Source: Mesotaenium endlicherianum
Lineage: Eukaryota; Streptophyta; Zygnematophyceae; Zygnematales; Mesotaeniaceae
Assembly: GCA_009602735.1 (NCBI GenBank)
Contig: WELA01003053.1
Location: forward strand, 7,323-28,408
Length of the DNA: 21,086 nucleotides
Direction: 5' to 3'
Part shown: in pieces, positions 1 through 8,147 of the stretch
How the letters are laid out: the number at the start of each line of letters is the position of its first letter
Numbering within the stretch: the stretch's first letter is position 1
Notes under the pieces: model-generated
The model's input: the letters and a program-made list of their open reading frames with translations, nothing else
Database searches by the model: none
Told to the model about the DNA's origin: nothing
Translations under genes and position numbers: made by a program

Positions 1-12
1 AAGGACTTATGA

Positions 13-306
13 TTTTCAGAAGTTTCTGCACAGATTTGGAGGAGTGCCTACTCTCTCAGCTCTCAACAACACTCCAGAAATGAGAATGCTCTCAAATTTG
101 GTGACCCGGTAGAGTTCTTCGACGCGGTTCGTCTGGCACTTGAATTTTTAGATTTGGAGCAGTTCTGTGGCCGCAATGAATTTTTGAGTTTGTGGCAGAT
201 TCTGGGCCAACTTGTACAATCTTCTTTATCATTAAGGAGTAGACTAGCCAATAAGGTCACACCACCTACGACCTTGCCTAGTCTACCTTACATGTGTAGC
301 ACCTGA
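13..306 (+). pseudogene. Open frame of unknown function, 3' internal end of an LTR element
   Basis: One plus-strand frame stays open for about 97 codons and ends in TGA at 304-306. It has no upstream Met in view. It reads like protein, with a stretch rich in Phe, Leu and acidic residues around nucleotides 85-180, but I recognise no family. It lies just upstream of a 43-bp tandem repeat, a G-tract and an LTR, so the likeliest identity is the end of the last gene, or noncoding 3' internal sequence, of the element whose 3' LTR starts at 431. The opposite strand also has a 65-codon open frame (63-260), so chance openness is possible. The window starts inside it. Confidence 0.25.
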
Positions 307-402
307 CTTGGCGCCTTTGACTAGTCCTCTTCACATGTGGGGCATCTGACTTGAAACTGTTGACTAGTTTGCTCCACATGTGTAAAACCTGACTTGACGC
401 GC
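274..402. repeat. Three tandem 43-bp repeats
   Basis: Units run 274-316, 317-359 and 360-402, each exactly 43 bp. All share a CTAGT-like core, a CACATGTG or ACATGTG core and a CTGACTTG core at fixed spacing, and differ elsewhere. They sit directly before the candidate polypurine tract and LTR. Short tandem arrays in the 3' untranslated internal part are common in LTR retrotransposons. Confidence 0.8.
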
Positions 403-421
403 CGAGACGTCGCTTTTTCTA

Positions 422-430
422 TCGGGGGGG
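422..430 (+). other. Candidate polypurine tract
   Basis: A TCGGGGGGG stretch lies immediately before a TG-starting LTR-like sequence at 431. That is where the plus-strand DNA primer of an LTR retrotransposon is expected. The seven-G run is unusually pure, and the call rests on position. Confidence 0.5.
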
Positions 431-948
431 TGATGTAGTGATTTGAGTTATTATATATTAGTTTGCATATATTTTAATGTTTTCAAATATATTTGGAGTA
501 GTATTGTGTGGAGTCAAGTGTGAATAGGTACTCTAGTAACTTGGTTCATGTCCTTTGAACCTTCCAAGGCATTTTCGAAGTTAGAGGAAAGACCTAGAAG
601 AACTCCATGTGGCAAAAGTCAAATGTGCCATTTTTAGGTCAAAAGGACATGTGTACATTATTCTAGAAAGAGGTGGCAAGTTTTGGGATGTGTTGGGTGC
701 CAACACATCAACATACACCTTCCTAGAAATTACTTATGTAGCAAGTATATAAACAAGAGCTAGAACATAGAAAGACATTCGAGAATCACTCTTGTACTTG
801 CCAAAATCCAAAAATATATTAACTTTCAAGAAGCCATCTCTCTTTCAAGAAGCTACCACTTGTGTTCAAAGATCCTTGTCTTGAATAGATAAAGTATTCT
901 GTTTTACTAAGTACTTTATCTATCTGTTTCACTACAAAATCTCTCACA
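431..948 (+). mobile_element. LTR (probably 3' LTR) of a plus-strand LTR retrotransposon
   Basis: The sequence begins TGATGTAG after a G-tract and ends CTCTCACA, giving TG...CA ends and a length of 518 bp. A TATA box (TATATAAA, 746-753) fits a U3/R promoter. The short direct repeat TTTCAAGAAGC occurs twice near 825-855. A perfect 12-bp inverted repeat at 885-896 and 912-923 could form an RNA hairpin. Immediately to the right, the tyrosine recombinase frame of a minus-strand DIRS-like element starts in mid-domain, so this end is probably an insertion boundary, with GAATG (949-953) as the candidate target duplication. No second copy is in the window, so family and ends are inferred. Confidence 0.6.
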
Positions 949-1080
949 GAATGCCTGAAAATTTCCCCAAGTAGAATTATAAGTGTTCAAGGTACTGGGT
1001 GCAAGGCTCTGAAGCATCTTTTCCCTCCTGATTGACTCTAGCAATTGAAGCTCAAGATTCTAAGCTATCTTTTGCACTGC
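949..1080 (-). pseudogene. Tyrosine recombinase, N-terminal fragment
   Basis: The minus frame following the RT-RNase H TGA stop (1081-1083) continues with one TAG and then a stretch containing LAPSTLNTYNSTWGNFQAF. This matches the usual start of the core-binding domain of DIRS/Ngaro recombinases, with the T..Y...W..F pattern. The frame is the same as the RNase H linker upstream, which suggests one RT-RH-YR polyprotein. It breaks at 949, exactly where the neighbouring LTR ends. The catalytic Arg-His-Arg-Tyr half is therefore missing from view and may lie beyond the left edge. The fragment is short, so identification leans on position and motif together. Confidence 0.6.
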
Positions 1081-3060
1081 TCACATACCACAGGTGTACA
1101 TTTTTAGAGCCATTATCTCACACCAAGGGATGCCTTTGTCTCCAAAAGCTGCAGCATATGTTCCTGGCCTTAACACCTCATTGCTATGTCCTAAATGCAT
1201 AGAGTCTACTACCTCAGGCATCCATCCCACTCCTCAGTCTATTAGCTTAGGCCACCGGCCTGGTCATCTCCAGACAGGTATGACCAAAGGAAGCGTAGTC
1301 CTTTCTTTTCTAGCATGCTTTATCACCTGTGGAATCAGCTGGGGAGGGGGAAAGACATAATTATTCTCCTGCCACCATGACATAGAAAAAGCATCAATAT
1401 CCTCTGACAGAGTGTAGGAAAACAAAGAGTTATATCAATACACCCTCCTGTTAGCAGGACTACCAAGCCTGTCTATTGTGTGAGGTCCCCATTGGACCTC
1501 CAACCTCAGAAACACTTTTGCCTTTAACTCCAAATCATCTTGTTCCTTGGCTCTTGCAATAGCCTCTAGCTTCTCTACCTTGTGACAAGAGCACCATACC
1601 ACTTGTAAGCTTGACTCCATTTCCCAGATCAAGTCATGGATCTCCATCGTTAACGTCCAGAGATATTCTCTGTCAGATCCACCTTGTCTGATTATCTCTG
1701 GCACATTCTTATTATTAATCCTGACTAGTGTATGGCCTCTCTTAATTATCCTTTTAAATTCTTTCAAAGAATGCCAGACTTTCTCCATGTCGGCCACCAA
1801 GTCTCCAACAAAGACAGAGTCACTGGGTGTGCTCCCCACAGCCCAGAAATGAGCTGTAACTATGTGCTGCAGAGTTGGAGTGTATAGCGCAGCAAGCTCT
1901 ATCTCAATAGTAAGCACAAAATCAGGATTAGTGCAGGTTCTAATAGCTGCTCCATTGAATCTATTGAAGTTTTCAATCCAGAAATTGCACTCCTCTAGGA
2001 CACCAGGTGCTACCTTCACCTTGTCATCCCAATCATTTTTGGCTCTCAATCCTGCATACATGTGCCTAGTGTAGGCCATAGTCAAGTCCCCAAAAGCTAC
2101 CTTCATGGACATTATTGTCCAGCAAATGAGGCTAACTGTCTTATAGGCACTTCTCCTTTCTCTCTCACGGCAATACACATCTGAGCAATTTTATTCATAA
2201 GCTTCTCTCTTCTCTTATGATCAATAAAGAGTTTCATGACTCTTGAGTCTACAATTACTTCCAGGAATTATTGGACTCTGGTACACTCTAATTGGGCTTT
2301 TTCCCAGCTTATCAAGATTCCAGCTTTTTGACAATCTGAGAGAATTGTGTCCTTTACCTTCGCATGTTCCTCGAATGTTTTGCAGGCAAACAAAATATTG
2401 TCCAAGTAGGGAATTAATCTGATGCTTGCAGATCTCCATAACTTTGCCTACTGCTTGATCACTCTGGCAAAGACATAGGGAGCAGATGCTAGGCCAAACG
2501 GTAGGCTAGTATAAACATGTGTCTTATTCTCAAGTTGGAAGCCCAAGTAAGTGGTAAAAGCAGAATCCATCCGAACATGATGGTATCCTGATTTTAAATC
2601 AATAGAGAACATGTAGTTGTGTTGCTCAATTTCTTCATGCAAAATCTGCAACCCTTCATATCTAAAAGGGACTAATTCTAGATGCCTGTCAACGATTCTT
2701 AGATCAAGAATAAGTCTAAGCATTTTACCCTCTACCACATTAAGAGGAGATATACACCTTGGCTTCTCTTTATGCCCCCACTCCTCAGCTGCGCCTGAAG
2801 CAAGCACCTCTGCTATGGTCTCCCTGGTAGAATCTGGGTGTTTCCTTACACCCTCATGGTTCTTTTTAACAAACCTCTATGGTGGACCTTCATCTTTCCA
2901 TACCAGACTTTATCCCTTGTCGATTACTGACACCATAAACAAATCGTGACACCAAGATCTCCACCATGGAAGACTGACTTTTAGCCTATTTTTCATGTTT
3001 AAAGGCTCAGAAAGGAAATCCGTATTACTGATCGGCTTTGCCTTGTCACCCTCCAGTGCA
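1081..3060 (-). pseudogene. pol: Reverse transcriptase-RNase H-linker of a DIRS/Ngaro-like element
   Basis: The N-terminal part shows PLNM.NRL and a W..W...F motif near 2930-3030, seen before DIRS RTs. The RT core follows at 2448-2807, with ISPLNVV, LILDLR, the first catalytic Asp in [11 protein letters not shown], and LPFGLASAP. The active-site box at 2397-2408 reads YLDN where YLDD is expected. RNase H-like sequence occupies roughly 1560-2180 and includes NRFNG, a RINNKNV segment equivalent to the family R.DNQNV, and near 1450 WGPHTIDRLGSPAN, a hallmark of the RNase H-recombinase linker. The linker ends with DAFS..W..ENNYVFPPP near 1340-1400. Frameshifts near 2440 and 2180 and several stops make it non-functional. 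Confidence 0.75.
2397..2408 (-). other. RT catalytic box altered to YLDN
   Basis: The minus-strand codons TAC TTG GAC AAT give YLDN. The second metal-binding Asp of the RT active site is replaced by Asn, which one G-to-A change (GAT to AAT) would explain. This alone should abolish polymerase activity. Confidence 0.75.
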
Positions 3061-3373
3061 AACGCTTATCATCGTCGCAAGCTGTTACCCGCCAACCCCC
3101 ATCATCTATGCAGATGCAGCATGGCAAACATCAATTAACAATTCATAGGTTATATTAACCTGAGCCAAAGCTCTGAACACATTTCCGCCAGGCCAAAGCC
3201 TTGGACACATCTTCACCAGGCCTTTAGCCAATCTTATTAATCGTGCACTGGAATTCCGAGCATAGGTTACATTACATCAAATTATACCAACTCATCAGCC
3301 AATCTGGCTCTTGGCAATAAGCCACATTCTCATTGAATACTAGGCAATTTGCCTCAACTTCAGTACCTATTAC
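3061..3373 (-). other. Spacer between gag-like and RT genes, with a 28-bp tandem duplication
   Basis: No frame here is convincingly coding. It joins the stop of the gag-like reading frame (3374-3376) to the RT region. Positions 3165-3192 and 3193-3220 are adjacent 28-bp copies with six mismatches. Confidence 0.5.
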
Positions 3374-3505
3374 CTACTGCCTAAACTGTGAGGAAGGCGT
3401 CATCAACGGAGGGCCACCATTATGCTGATATTGCATCTGCATGTGCTGGAGCATTATGGGAGCAACTCTTGTCTCCAGCCTTTCATCATATTTCTTGGGT
3501 TGATG

Positions 3506-3547
3506 ACATTCAATTGACAGATGACCAAAATGGCCGCAGTTGTAACA
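3506..3547 (-). other. CCHC zinc knuckle
   Basis: C-x2-C-x4-H-x4-C at residues 35-48 of the 3374-3649 frame, with all four zinc ligands intact. It indicates RNA or DNA binding by the gag-like protein. Confidence 0.75.
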
Positions 3548-4259
3548 ATAAATGCCCACACCATTCTTTGCATACCCTGCCTGCTGCCATACTCCTCTCT
3601 CTTCCTTTTTTGAGGTTCCTCTCTCGCCTTCAACTCTTTGCTTCGACACATTGCATCCAAATCTTCCTTGTCCGAGTCCTTTCCATTAGTTGCACCTTTC
3701 TTCAGCACCTCGTTGACAATCCGCAAAGTATTTTCTTCTGCAAGCCAGATCAATTTCTTGCAAAATGTGATGATAGCCAAGCATTTTGACAGTGCAGTAC
3801 CTATACTTGTCAGATCTGCACTGGTGAGGGCTGCCTGCGCCTGGATCGTCGCTTCCTCCAGCTCATTACAGTACTTCAATTGGATCTTATTTTCTTCATT
3901 AATTTTGCTCATCTCGACCATATTTCGTTCTTCTTTCAATCTTTTAAGCTCCCTCTCCAATTGATCTTATCTGGCATCTGTGTCCTGAAGTGGCCTTTTT
4001 CCTTTGTCCTTCTCCTGTTTGCTGGTTAAAACTTGTAGAACTTGTACTAGCGTGTTTACTTTTTTGACTGAGCTCCACTACCTGAGGATTGGGAGCTTGT
4101 TGCTGAAGCATACGAGCAACATCCACTTGACTGGAAGATGATGGATATGCTAAGCTCGCTCCGCCACTAACTTATTCTTCGTCATCTTCATGAGGGACTC
4201 TTTGTCTTCATAGGAGAGAGCGGCCAAACTGAGTTTAGAACCACCACTGATCTTTGACA

Positions 4260-4264
4260 ATTTG
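4260..4264. repeat. Target-site duplication ATTTG, left copy
   Basis: ATTTG immediately precedes the LTR that starts at 4265 and is repeated at 4984-4988. Five base pairs is the usual duplication made by Ty3/Gypsy integrases. Confidence 0.85.
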
Positions 4265-4983
4265 TGTAATGAATCAGTATATTGGTAGATATAATATTCA
4301 TTTAATTAGAATAGTTAACTATGTTCAGTATGCTAGACTTTAGTTAATATTCAATCTGCTGGACATTAAATAATAATCAGTCGAATGACTCAGTCAAGAG
4401 CAGCAGGCTGAAGTCAACATAGGTCAGCTTGCTGAAGCGTTCCTTGACAGCCAGCTGACTTCCGTACTCGGTAGCAGCAAACTGCCTCGATATGCATCTA
4501 AGTATGATATGCTAGATGAATGGCCAGATGACATCCCTATGATGGATGGCGATTTGGGATGATGGGAGATGGCGGTGGATTTGGTTAACCGAGGTCCTAC
4601 CAACGTGGTTAATTCCCGGGTAGGCGGTGCCATCGCACTTGCCTTTGAACAGTAAACTCATTCTATGTACATATGCTAGGTGTTGCTCTCGAGTTTGGCA
4701 TTCAGAAACGAGGCCAACTCTCTTGTACAGGTTACTGAGAGATATCTGAGTCCAAGGCGAGAAGCCATTGATATGCACTGTCTTCTAGCCTTGCTTATGT
4801 GTGAGTTTACTGATTGCATTATTGATGCTAGTTTACTTGCATTTGATTTGCAAGTATCGTCCACTGCTAGTGTGTTGTCTTTTGCTGTTTGATCAATTAA
4901 CAGAAAATACCATAAAGATTACTTGCTGATATAAAGATCTTCATTAATTGTTAATTGCCTATTTGGTAAGTCAATTAATTTCA
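4265..4983 (+). mobile_element. Solo LTR of a Ty3/Gypsy family, 719 bp
   Basis: This matches the 5' LTR at 10292-11009 along its whole length. It starts TGTAATGAATC and ends TTCA, and is flanked by perfect 5-bp duplications. No internal element sequence adjoins it, so it is a solo LTR left by unequal recombination between two LTRs. It lies inside the gag-like gene of the minus-strand DIRS-like element. Divergence from the other copy is uneven: roughly 50 differences in the first 296 bp and about 10 in the next 410 bp. A TATAAAG at 4930-4936 is a weak promoter candidate. Open frames on its minus strand (for example 4512-4778) recur in the other copy only because the LTRs are alike. Confidence 0.9.
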
Positions 4984-4988
4984 ATTTG
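4984..4988. repeat. Target-site duplication ATTTG, right copy
   Basis: Second copy of the 5-bp duplication, directly after the LTR end at 4983. Removing the LTR with one copy leaves the gag-like minus-strand frame continuous. Confidence 0.85.
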
Positions 4989-5104
4989 CCTCTATCTGCA
5001 GGCTGGCTGCTCTTGGGATCAGGAGACGCCGCCATCTCAATGCTACTCGCGAGAAGATTGGCATAGATGTGTCGCCTTGCTAGCTTATGGAGCTTTCTCG
5101 ACAT

Positions 5105-5390
5105 AACAAATTTGACAGGATGAAGGAGATCTAAGAAGCTACTTGCTGTTCTGATTGCAATGAGAGAGAATGACTGACATTGTTAGTTAAGTAGTTAATT
5201 GGGCTCCAGAGTATTGACGTGTAAGATGACTTGTATCTAAATGCGCGCGGTAGCGCTATTATTACTAATTCAGAACAACTTGTATACATCAATCTATCTC
5301 GAACTTTGTTTTGAGACATGTCTGTGACATGTCTCAAAACTTTAATTTTTGGGATCAACTCGGATTTGGGTATGTGCCAATATCAACTAG
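5105..5390. other. Upstream flank of the DIRS-like gag gene; no gene seen
   Basis: AT-rich sequence upstream of the Met at 5104 (minus strand). It may contain the 5' untranslated region and terminal repeat of the DIRS-like element. The only strong structure is the hairpin at 5308-5340. Confidence 0.4.
5308..5340. repeat. Perfect 15-bp inverted repeat with 3-nt loop
   Basis: Arms at 5308-5322 and 5326-5340 are exactly complementary (GTTTTGAGACATGTC and its reverse complement) around TGT. It lies about 200 bp upstream of the DIRS-like gag start and just before the GC-rich repeat. It could be a terminal structure of either element. Confidence 0.75.
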
Positions 5391-5881
5391 GTGTTTGTGG
5401 CCTGCGTGCGATTGGGTGTGACAGTCTGCGATGGGCCAAATTTTGCTGCGTCGCAACCCTGGGCGACGTCTTGCGAGCGCGTGCAACAACACATTTCGCG
5501 TGCGACGATACATTTTGCGCGCGACTGACGGCGACCTCTCGCGAACAAATTGCGCGAGCCGGGGGCGGATGCCAGGAAAGAAGGGCGGTTGTGGTTGAAC
5601 GTTGGGTTCTCCAACGTGTTTGAGTTGCTTCATAATCGTGGATTGGAGTCGATGCAATCTTCGACCGCGCCGGGCCGGCGTGCCATAAAATCTCGTTGTG
5701 AGATCAAAATTGTTTTTTTATTGTTTGTTTTGGGTTGTGCAGGGACGATCGTCGGGCCATGGCCGCTGGCGGGAGGGGGGTCGGCGAACCGCACCGAGGT
5801 GAGTTGCGTCAAGCCTTGCCCTTCTTGCTTGGCCGCGCCTTGTCTCGCGACGCGATATATTTTTGAGTTGCTTGGTGGATG
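5391..5881 (+). repeat. GC-rich dispersed repeat, copy A
   Basis: It aligns along most of its length with 6758-7256. Shared landmarks are GCCTGCGTGCGATT-like at the start, a GGTTGTGGT..AACGTT block, GGGCCATGGCCGCTGGCGGG, and a CTTGGCCGCG..TTGTCTCGCGA block near the end. The GC content and CpG density are far above the surrounding DNA. Several open frames on both strands recur between copies because the DNA is alike, and their encoded sequences show no recognisable domain. A pyrimidine-rich stretch ending TTGTGCAG (to 5742) and a GAG/GTGAGT (5798/5799) look like splice acceptor and donor around a 56-bp segment. The class of the repeat is unknown. Confidence 0.7.
5743..5798 (+). other. Splice-flanked 56-bp segment in repeat copy A
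   Basis: A T-rich tract and TTGTGCAG precede it, and GTGAGTTG follows. The homologous segment in copy B (7109-7169, 61 bp) keeps both signals. The lengths differ by a non-multiple of three, so a conserved protein-coding exon is unlikely. It may be a relic exon captured by the repeat, or chance conservation. Confidence 0.3.
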
Positions 5882-6612
5882 AAAGGGGGAAGGGTGCGGA
5901 GAGTGCGCCCATACACACTCACGCACCCTCACCCGCGAAAAGAAGCGTGCACGAGGACCTTTCCTAGTTGCATACACAAGGTGGAGTGGCCTGGTGGTAT
6001 GCCACACTTGCAAGAGTTAGAGGGCTACATGTGAGAGAAGTGGAAAAGAACTCACTTTATTAAGAAAAGTCGTGTACAAGATAAGAAGGTTACACTAGAC
6101 TAACTAGGCTAGACAAGACTCCCTCTACTTCTTTGAGCTTCCTATTTATCCTCTAACTCTAAGTGTCCTCTCTAGCAAAGTACCTCCAAAACCTTCTTCT
6201 ATGGCTTCCTTCCATGTAGGTGGTCTTGCCTAGTTGGACAAGCTAGCACACTTACACGCACACACAATCACACTCCAGAATATTCTACTACACAATCCTC
6301 AAACTTTTCATGGAGTTTCTAGAAATTTTACGATCACTTTGGCACTCTACGTAATCGGACGTAATTTTTGGAATCCTCATGATTCAATGTTCTGCTTCCT
6401 GGACCAACCAAAATTTTTGTCACTGGACCTGTCCTTGTCATTAAATTGAATCTATGACATCAAAAACTCACTACAAACTCCCAAAACTCATGACTTTCTC
6501 AGCACTTGTCCAAATGGCTTGAAATAAAGGCCAAATTTTTTCTGAAATCACACTCTATGCATATAAAATGCTAGCAAAATACAAACTACACTTTTATAAC
6601 CTCACAATGGAT
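5882..6612 (-). mobile_element. Possible minus-strand LTR or promoter remnant; otherwise no gene
   Basis: On the minus strand, AT-rich sequence leads to a TATA-like ATAAAT near 6144-6149 and then, about 85 bp downstream, an AATAAA signal at 6056-6061. This is the U3-R spacing of an LTR. No second copy, primer-binding site or flanking duplication is visible, so the call is tentative. The plus-strand open frame at 6234-6449 resembles no known protein. Confidence 0.25.
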
Positions 6613-7254
6613 TTACGACGTCGATGCGTAGCTTTTGTCGTTCAGTCGTTTCAACTTTGTCAGTGCACAGTGTCGTTTGAGGTCGCTTGGTGGATGGCAT
6701 TTTGTCGCCTCCCCACAATGTTGAAATTGGCTATCAATCCAGTAACAATATGAATTGCCTGTATGTGGTCTGCGTGCAATTGAGCGCGCCGGCCTGCGAC
6801 GGGTCGAATCTTCTCCTGTGTGAACCTGAGCGACGCAAAAGCGACGCCTGGCGAGCGTGTGCGAGCCGGACAAGAACAAATTTTGGGCGCGATCGACGGC
6901 GGCCCCTCGCAAAGGAATTGTGCGAGTTCCAAACGGATGGAAGGTACAACTAGCGGTTGTGGTCGAACGTTAGGCCGTCCGACGTGTTCGAGTACCTTCA
7001 AATCGTGGATGGGAATTGGTGCAGGCTTCGACTACGCCGACCCGCGCACGATAAATTCGCGTTGTGGGATTGAAATCGTCATTTGTTTGCTTATTTTGTG
7101 TTGTGCAGTGACGACTGATGGGCCATGGCCGCTGGCGGGAGGGGAGCGGGGGGGGCGCACTGGACCGAGGTGAGTTGCGTTGAGCCTTGTCTTTCTTGCT
7201 TGGCCGCGTCTTGTCTCGCGATACGGTAAAGTTTCAAGTCGCTTTGTGGGTGTC
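6613..7254 (+). repeat. GC-rich dispersed repeat, copy B
   Basis: The part from about 6758 to 7254 is homologous to copy A. The first 140 bp, beginning ACGTCGATGCGTAG, recur at 7258 onward (copy C). Two units are therefore arranged head to tail with a period of about 640 bp. As in copy A, an acceptor-like TTGTGCAG (to 7108) and donor-like GAG/GTGAGT (7169/7170) flank a short GC-rich segment. No recognisable protein is encoded. Confidence 0.65.
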
Positions 7255-7430
7255 TGACGTCGATGCGTAGTTTCTGTAAGATGCTGTTGTGTCTGACGTC
7301 GAGAACGCCGTCGACGCGTTTTCAAGTCTCATTTTGTCGCTCGTTTTGGTCGTTTGGGGTCGCATGGTAAAGGGCGTTTCGTCGCCCCCTCACAAAGTTT
7401 CAAATTGCCACCAATTGAGTATGAGAGATC
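7255..7430 (+). repeat. GC-rich repeat, partial copy C
   Basis: It begins with the same GACGTCGATGCGTAG as copy B, then contains TTTGTCG, GTCGTTTG.GGTCGC and GTCGCC.CCTCACAA..TT blocks in the same order as 6650-6725, with a 50-bp-scale insertion. It stops before the section that follows in copy B. GTCTGACGTCGA occurs twice within it. Confidence 0.5.
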
Positions 7431-7818
7431 AAAAAGTATGTGCAATAATTTGTTGGCTTTGATATTCTTGTGAGGGGAAAGTGAATAAGGGTCGTTGCGC
7501 ATGTGAGGTCTGGCTCGTACGTGCGTTCAAATTGCGTATCTGTACGGGTTGTATAAGCGTTTGACCTGAATCATTGCGAAAGCTTTCAATTATGACAACG
7601 CTTTTCTTCTGTGGCCTGTCCTTTGGCTATCGCCAATTGATTTCTACCAAAAATTGAGGCCTCTTTCTTGCGGATGCCCAACCTGGTTAGAGAGTGCGCC
7701 CTTGGGGCTTTTTGTGTGCGGCCAAGGCGAAATGATTCACAAAAGCCTCACCTTGCCAGCGAGGCGACTCGTAACAAAGGCGTGGGAGAGGACACTCTCA
7801 GTCGTTAATTAGGTTTGT
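7431..7818. other. No gene seen
   Basis: Mixed-composition sequence. I checked for tRNA-like folds and long frames and saw none. The Arg/Cys-rich open stretches here show no recognisable domain. Confidence 0.5.
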
Positions 7819-7960
7819 TTATAGTGAATCAATATATTGATAGATGTATTAATCCAATTGATTGTACTACTTTAACAAATTTTGTCTGCTGGACCTTAGT
7901 TAATACATAGCTTGCTATTTATCGATATATTGATAGATAAATGATTACATCTTGACGAAT
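7819..7960 (+). mobile_element. Relic 5' part of an LTR of the 4265/10292 family
   Basis: AGTGAATCAATATATTGATAG aligns with the LTR start at 4267 and 10294, and TCTGCTGGACCTTAGTTAATA aligns with the TCTGCTGGAC and GACTTTAGTTAATA blocks of the U3. Similarity fades after about 140 bp. It is much more diverged than the other two copies and represents only the beginning of the U3. Confidence 0.5.
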
Positions 7961-8108
7961 TAATCGCCACACGAGTGTGCCGGCTAATTCTTGGTCAATT
8001 GGCAAAACAACCAAGATGCTATTGTAAAAAGCGTCGTAAAGTAATTCGACTACTGCGCAATAGTACGACATAATTATTCAAAAACTTACCTTGATTGATT
8101 ATGAGATG

Positions 8109-8142
8109 ATAACTTAATTAATCATTGATTGATTTAAGTTAT
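8109..8142. repeat. 9-bp inverted repeat in AT-rich DNA
   Basis: ATAACTTAA (8109-8117) and TTAAGTTAT (8134-8142) are exact complements with a 16-nt loop. This is in AT-rich sequence, so chance is quite possible. Confidence 0.45.
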
Positions 8143-8147
8143 TTTGA

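Larger units (their letters stand above)
949..5104 (-). mobile_element. DIRS/Ngaro-like tyrosine-recombinase retroelement, decayed and nested
   Basis: Read on the minus strand the order is gag-like protein with CCHC knuckle, reverse transcriptase, RNase H, a linker domain and the start of a tyrosine recombinase. That order and the RT, RNase H and linker signatures belong to the DIRS/Ngaro group, which integrates by recombinase instead of a DDE integrase. The element is interrupted by a solo LTR (4265-4983) and, at its left end, by the LTR element at 1-948. It carries many stops and frameshifts and lacks the recombinase catalytic region within the window. I cannot see its terminal repeats, so DIRS versus Ngaro is unresolved. 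Confidence 0.75.
3374..5104 (-). pseudogene. gag: Gag-like protein of the DIRS/Ngaro-like element, split by a solo LTR
   Basis: A start Met at 5104 opens a basic N-terminal segment running to 4984. The frame resumes beyond the solo LTR at 4259 without a frame change and ends at TAG near 4151. Further segments lie in other frames: a Gln/Ser-rich part (3944-4126), a Lys/Glu-rich, probably coiled-coil part (about 3600-3960), and a C-terminal part (3374-3649). The last holds a retroviral-type zinc knuckle, C-x2-C-x4-H-x4-C (CYNCGHFGHLSIEC, 3506-3547). A nucleic-acid-binding Gag/ORF1 is the natural reading. At least three frameshifts are needed to join the parts. Position upstream of the RT supports the assignment; I cannot name the family more closely. 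Confidence 0.6.

Noticed and set aside
274..402. CRISPR-like array
   Set aside because: The units are contiguous without spacers and diverged, beside an LTR in eukaryotic DNA, so it is an ordinary tandem repeat.
4512..4864. Minus-strand open frames in the LTR, repeated at 10580-10929
   Set aside because: They are shared only because the two LTRs are similar, and they show no domain.
6234..6449. 71-codon plus-strand frame
   Set aside because: No motif, in a region that looks like noncoding LTR or spacer sequence.
5355..7325. Several open frames on both strands of the GC-rich repeat, partly alike between copies
   Set aside because: Similarity follows the DNA homology. Lengths and frames are not conserved, and GC-rich DNA gives long chance frames.
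7660..7800. Possible tRNA or small RNA gene
   Set aside because: No cloverleaf and no B-box-like GGTTCGAATCC could be found.
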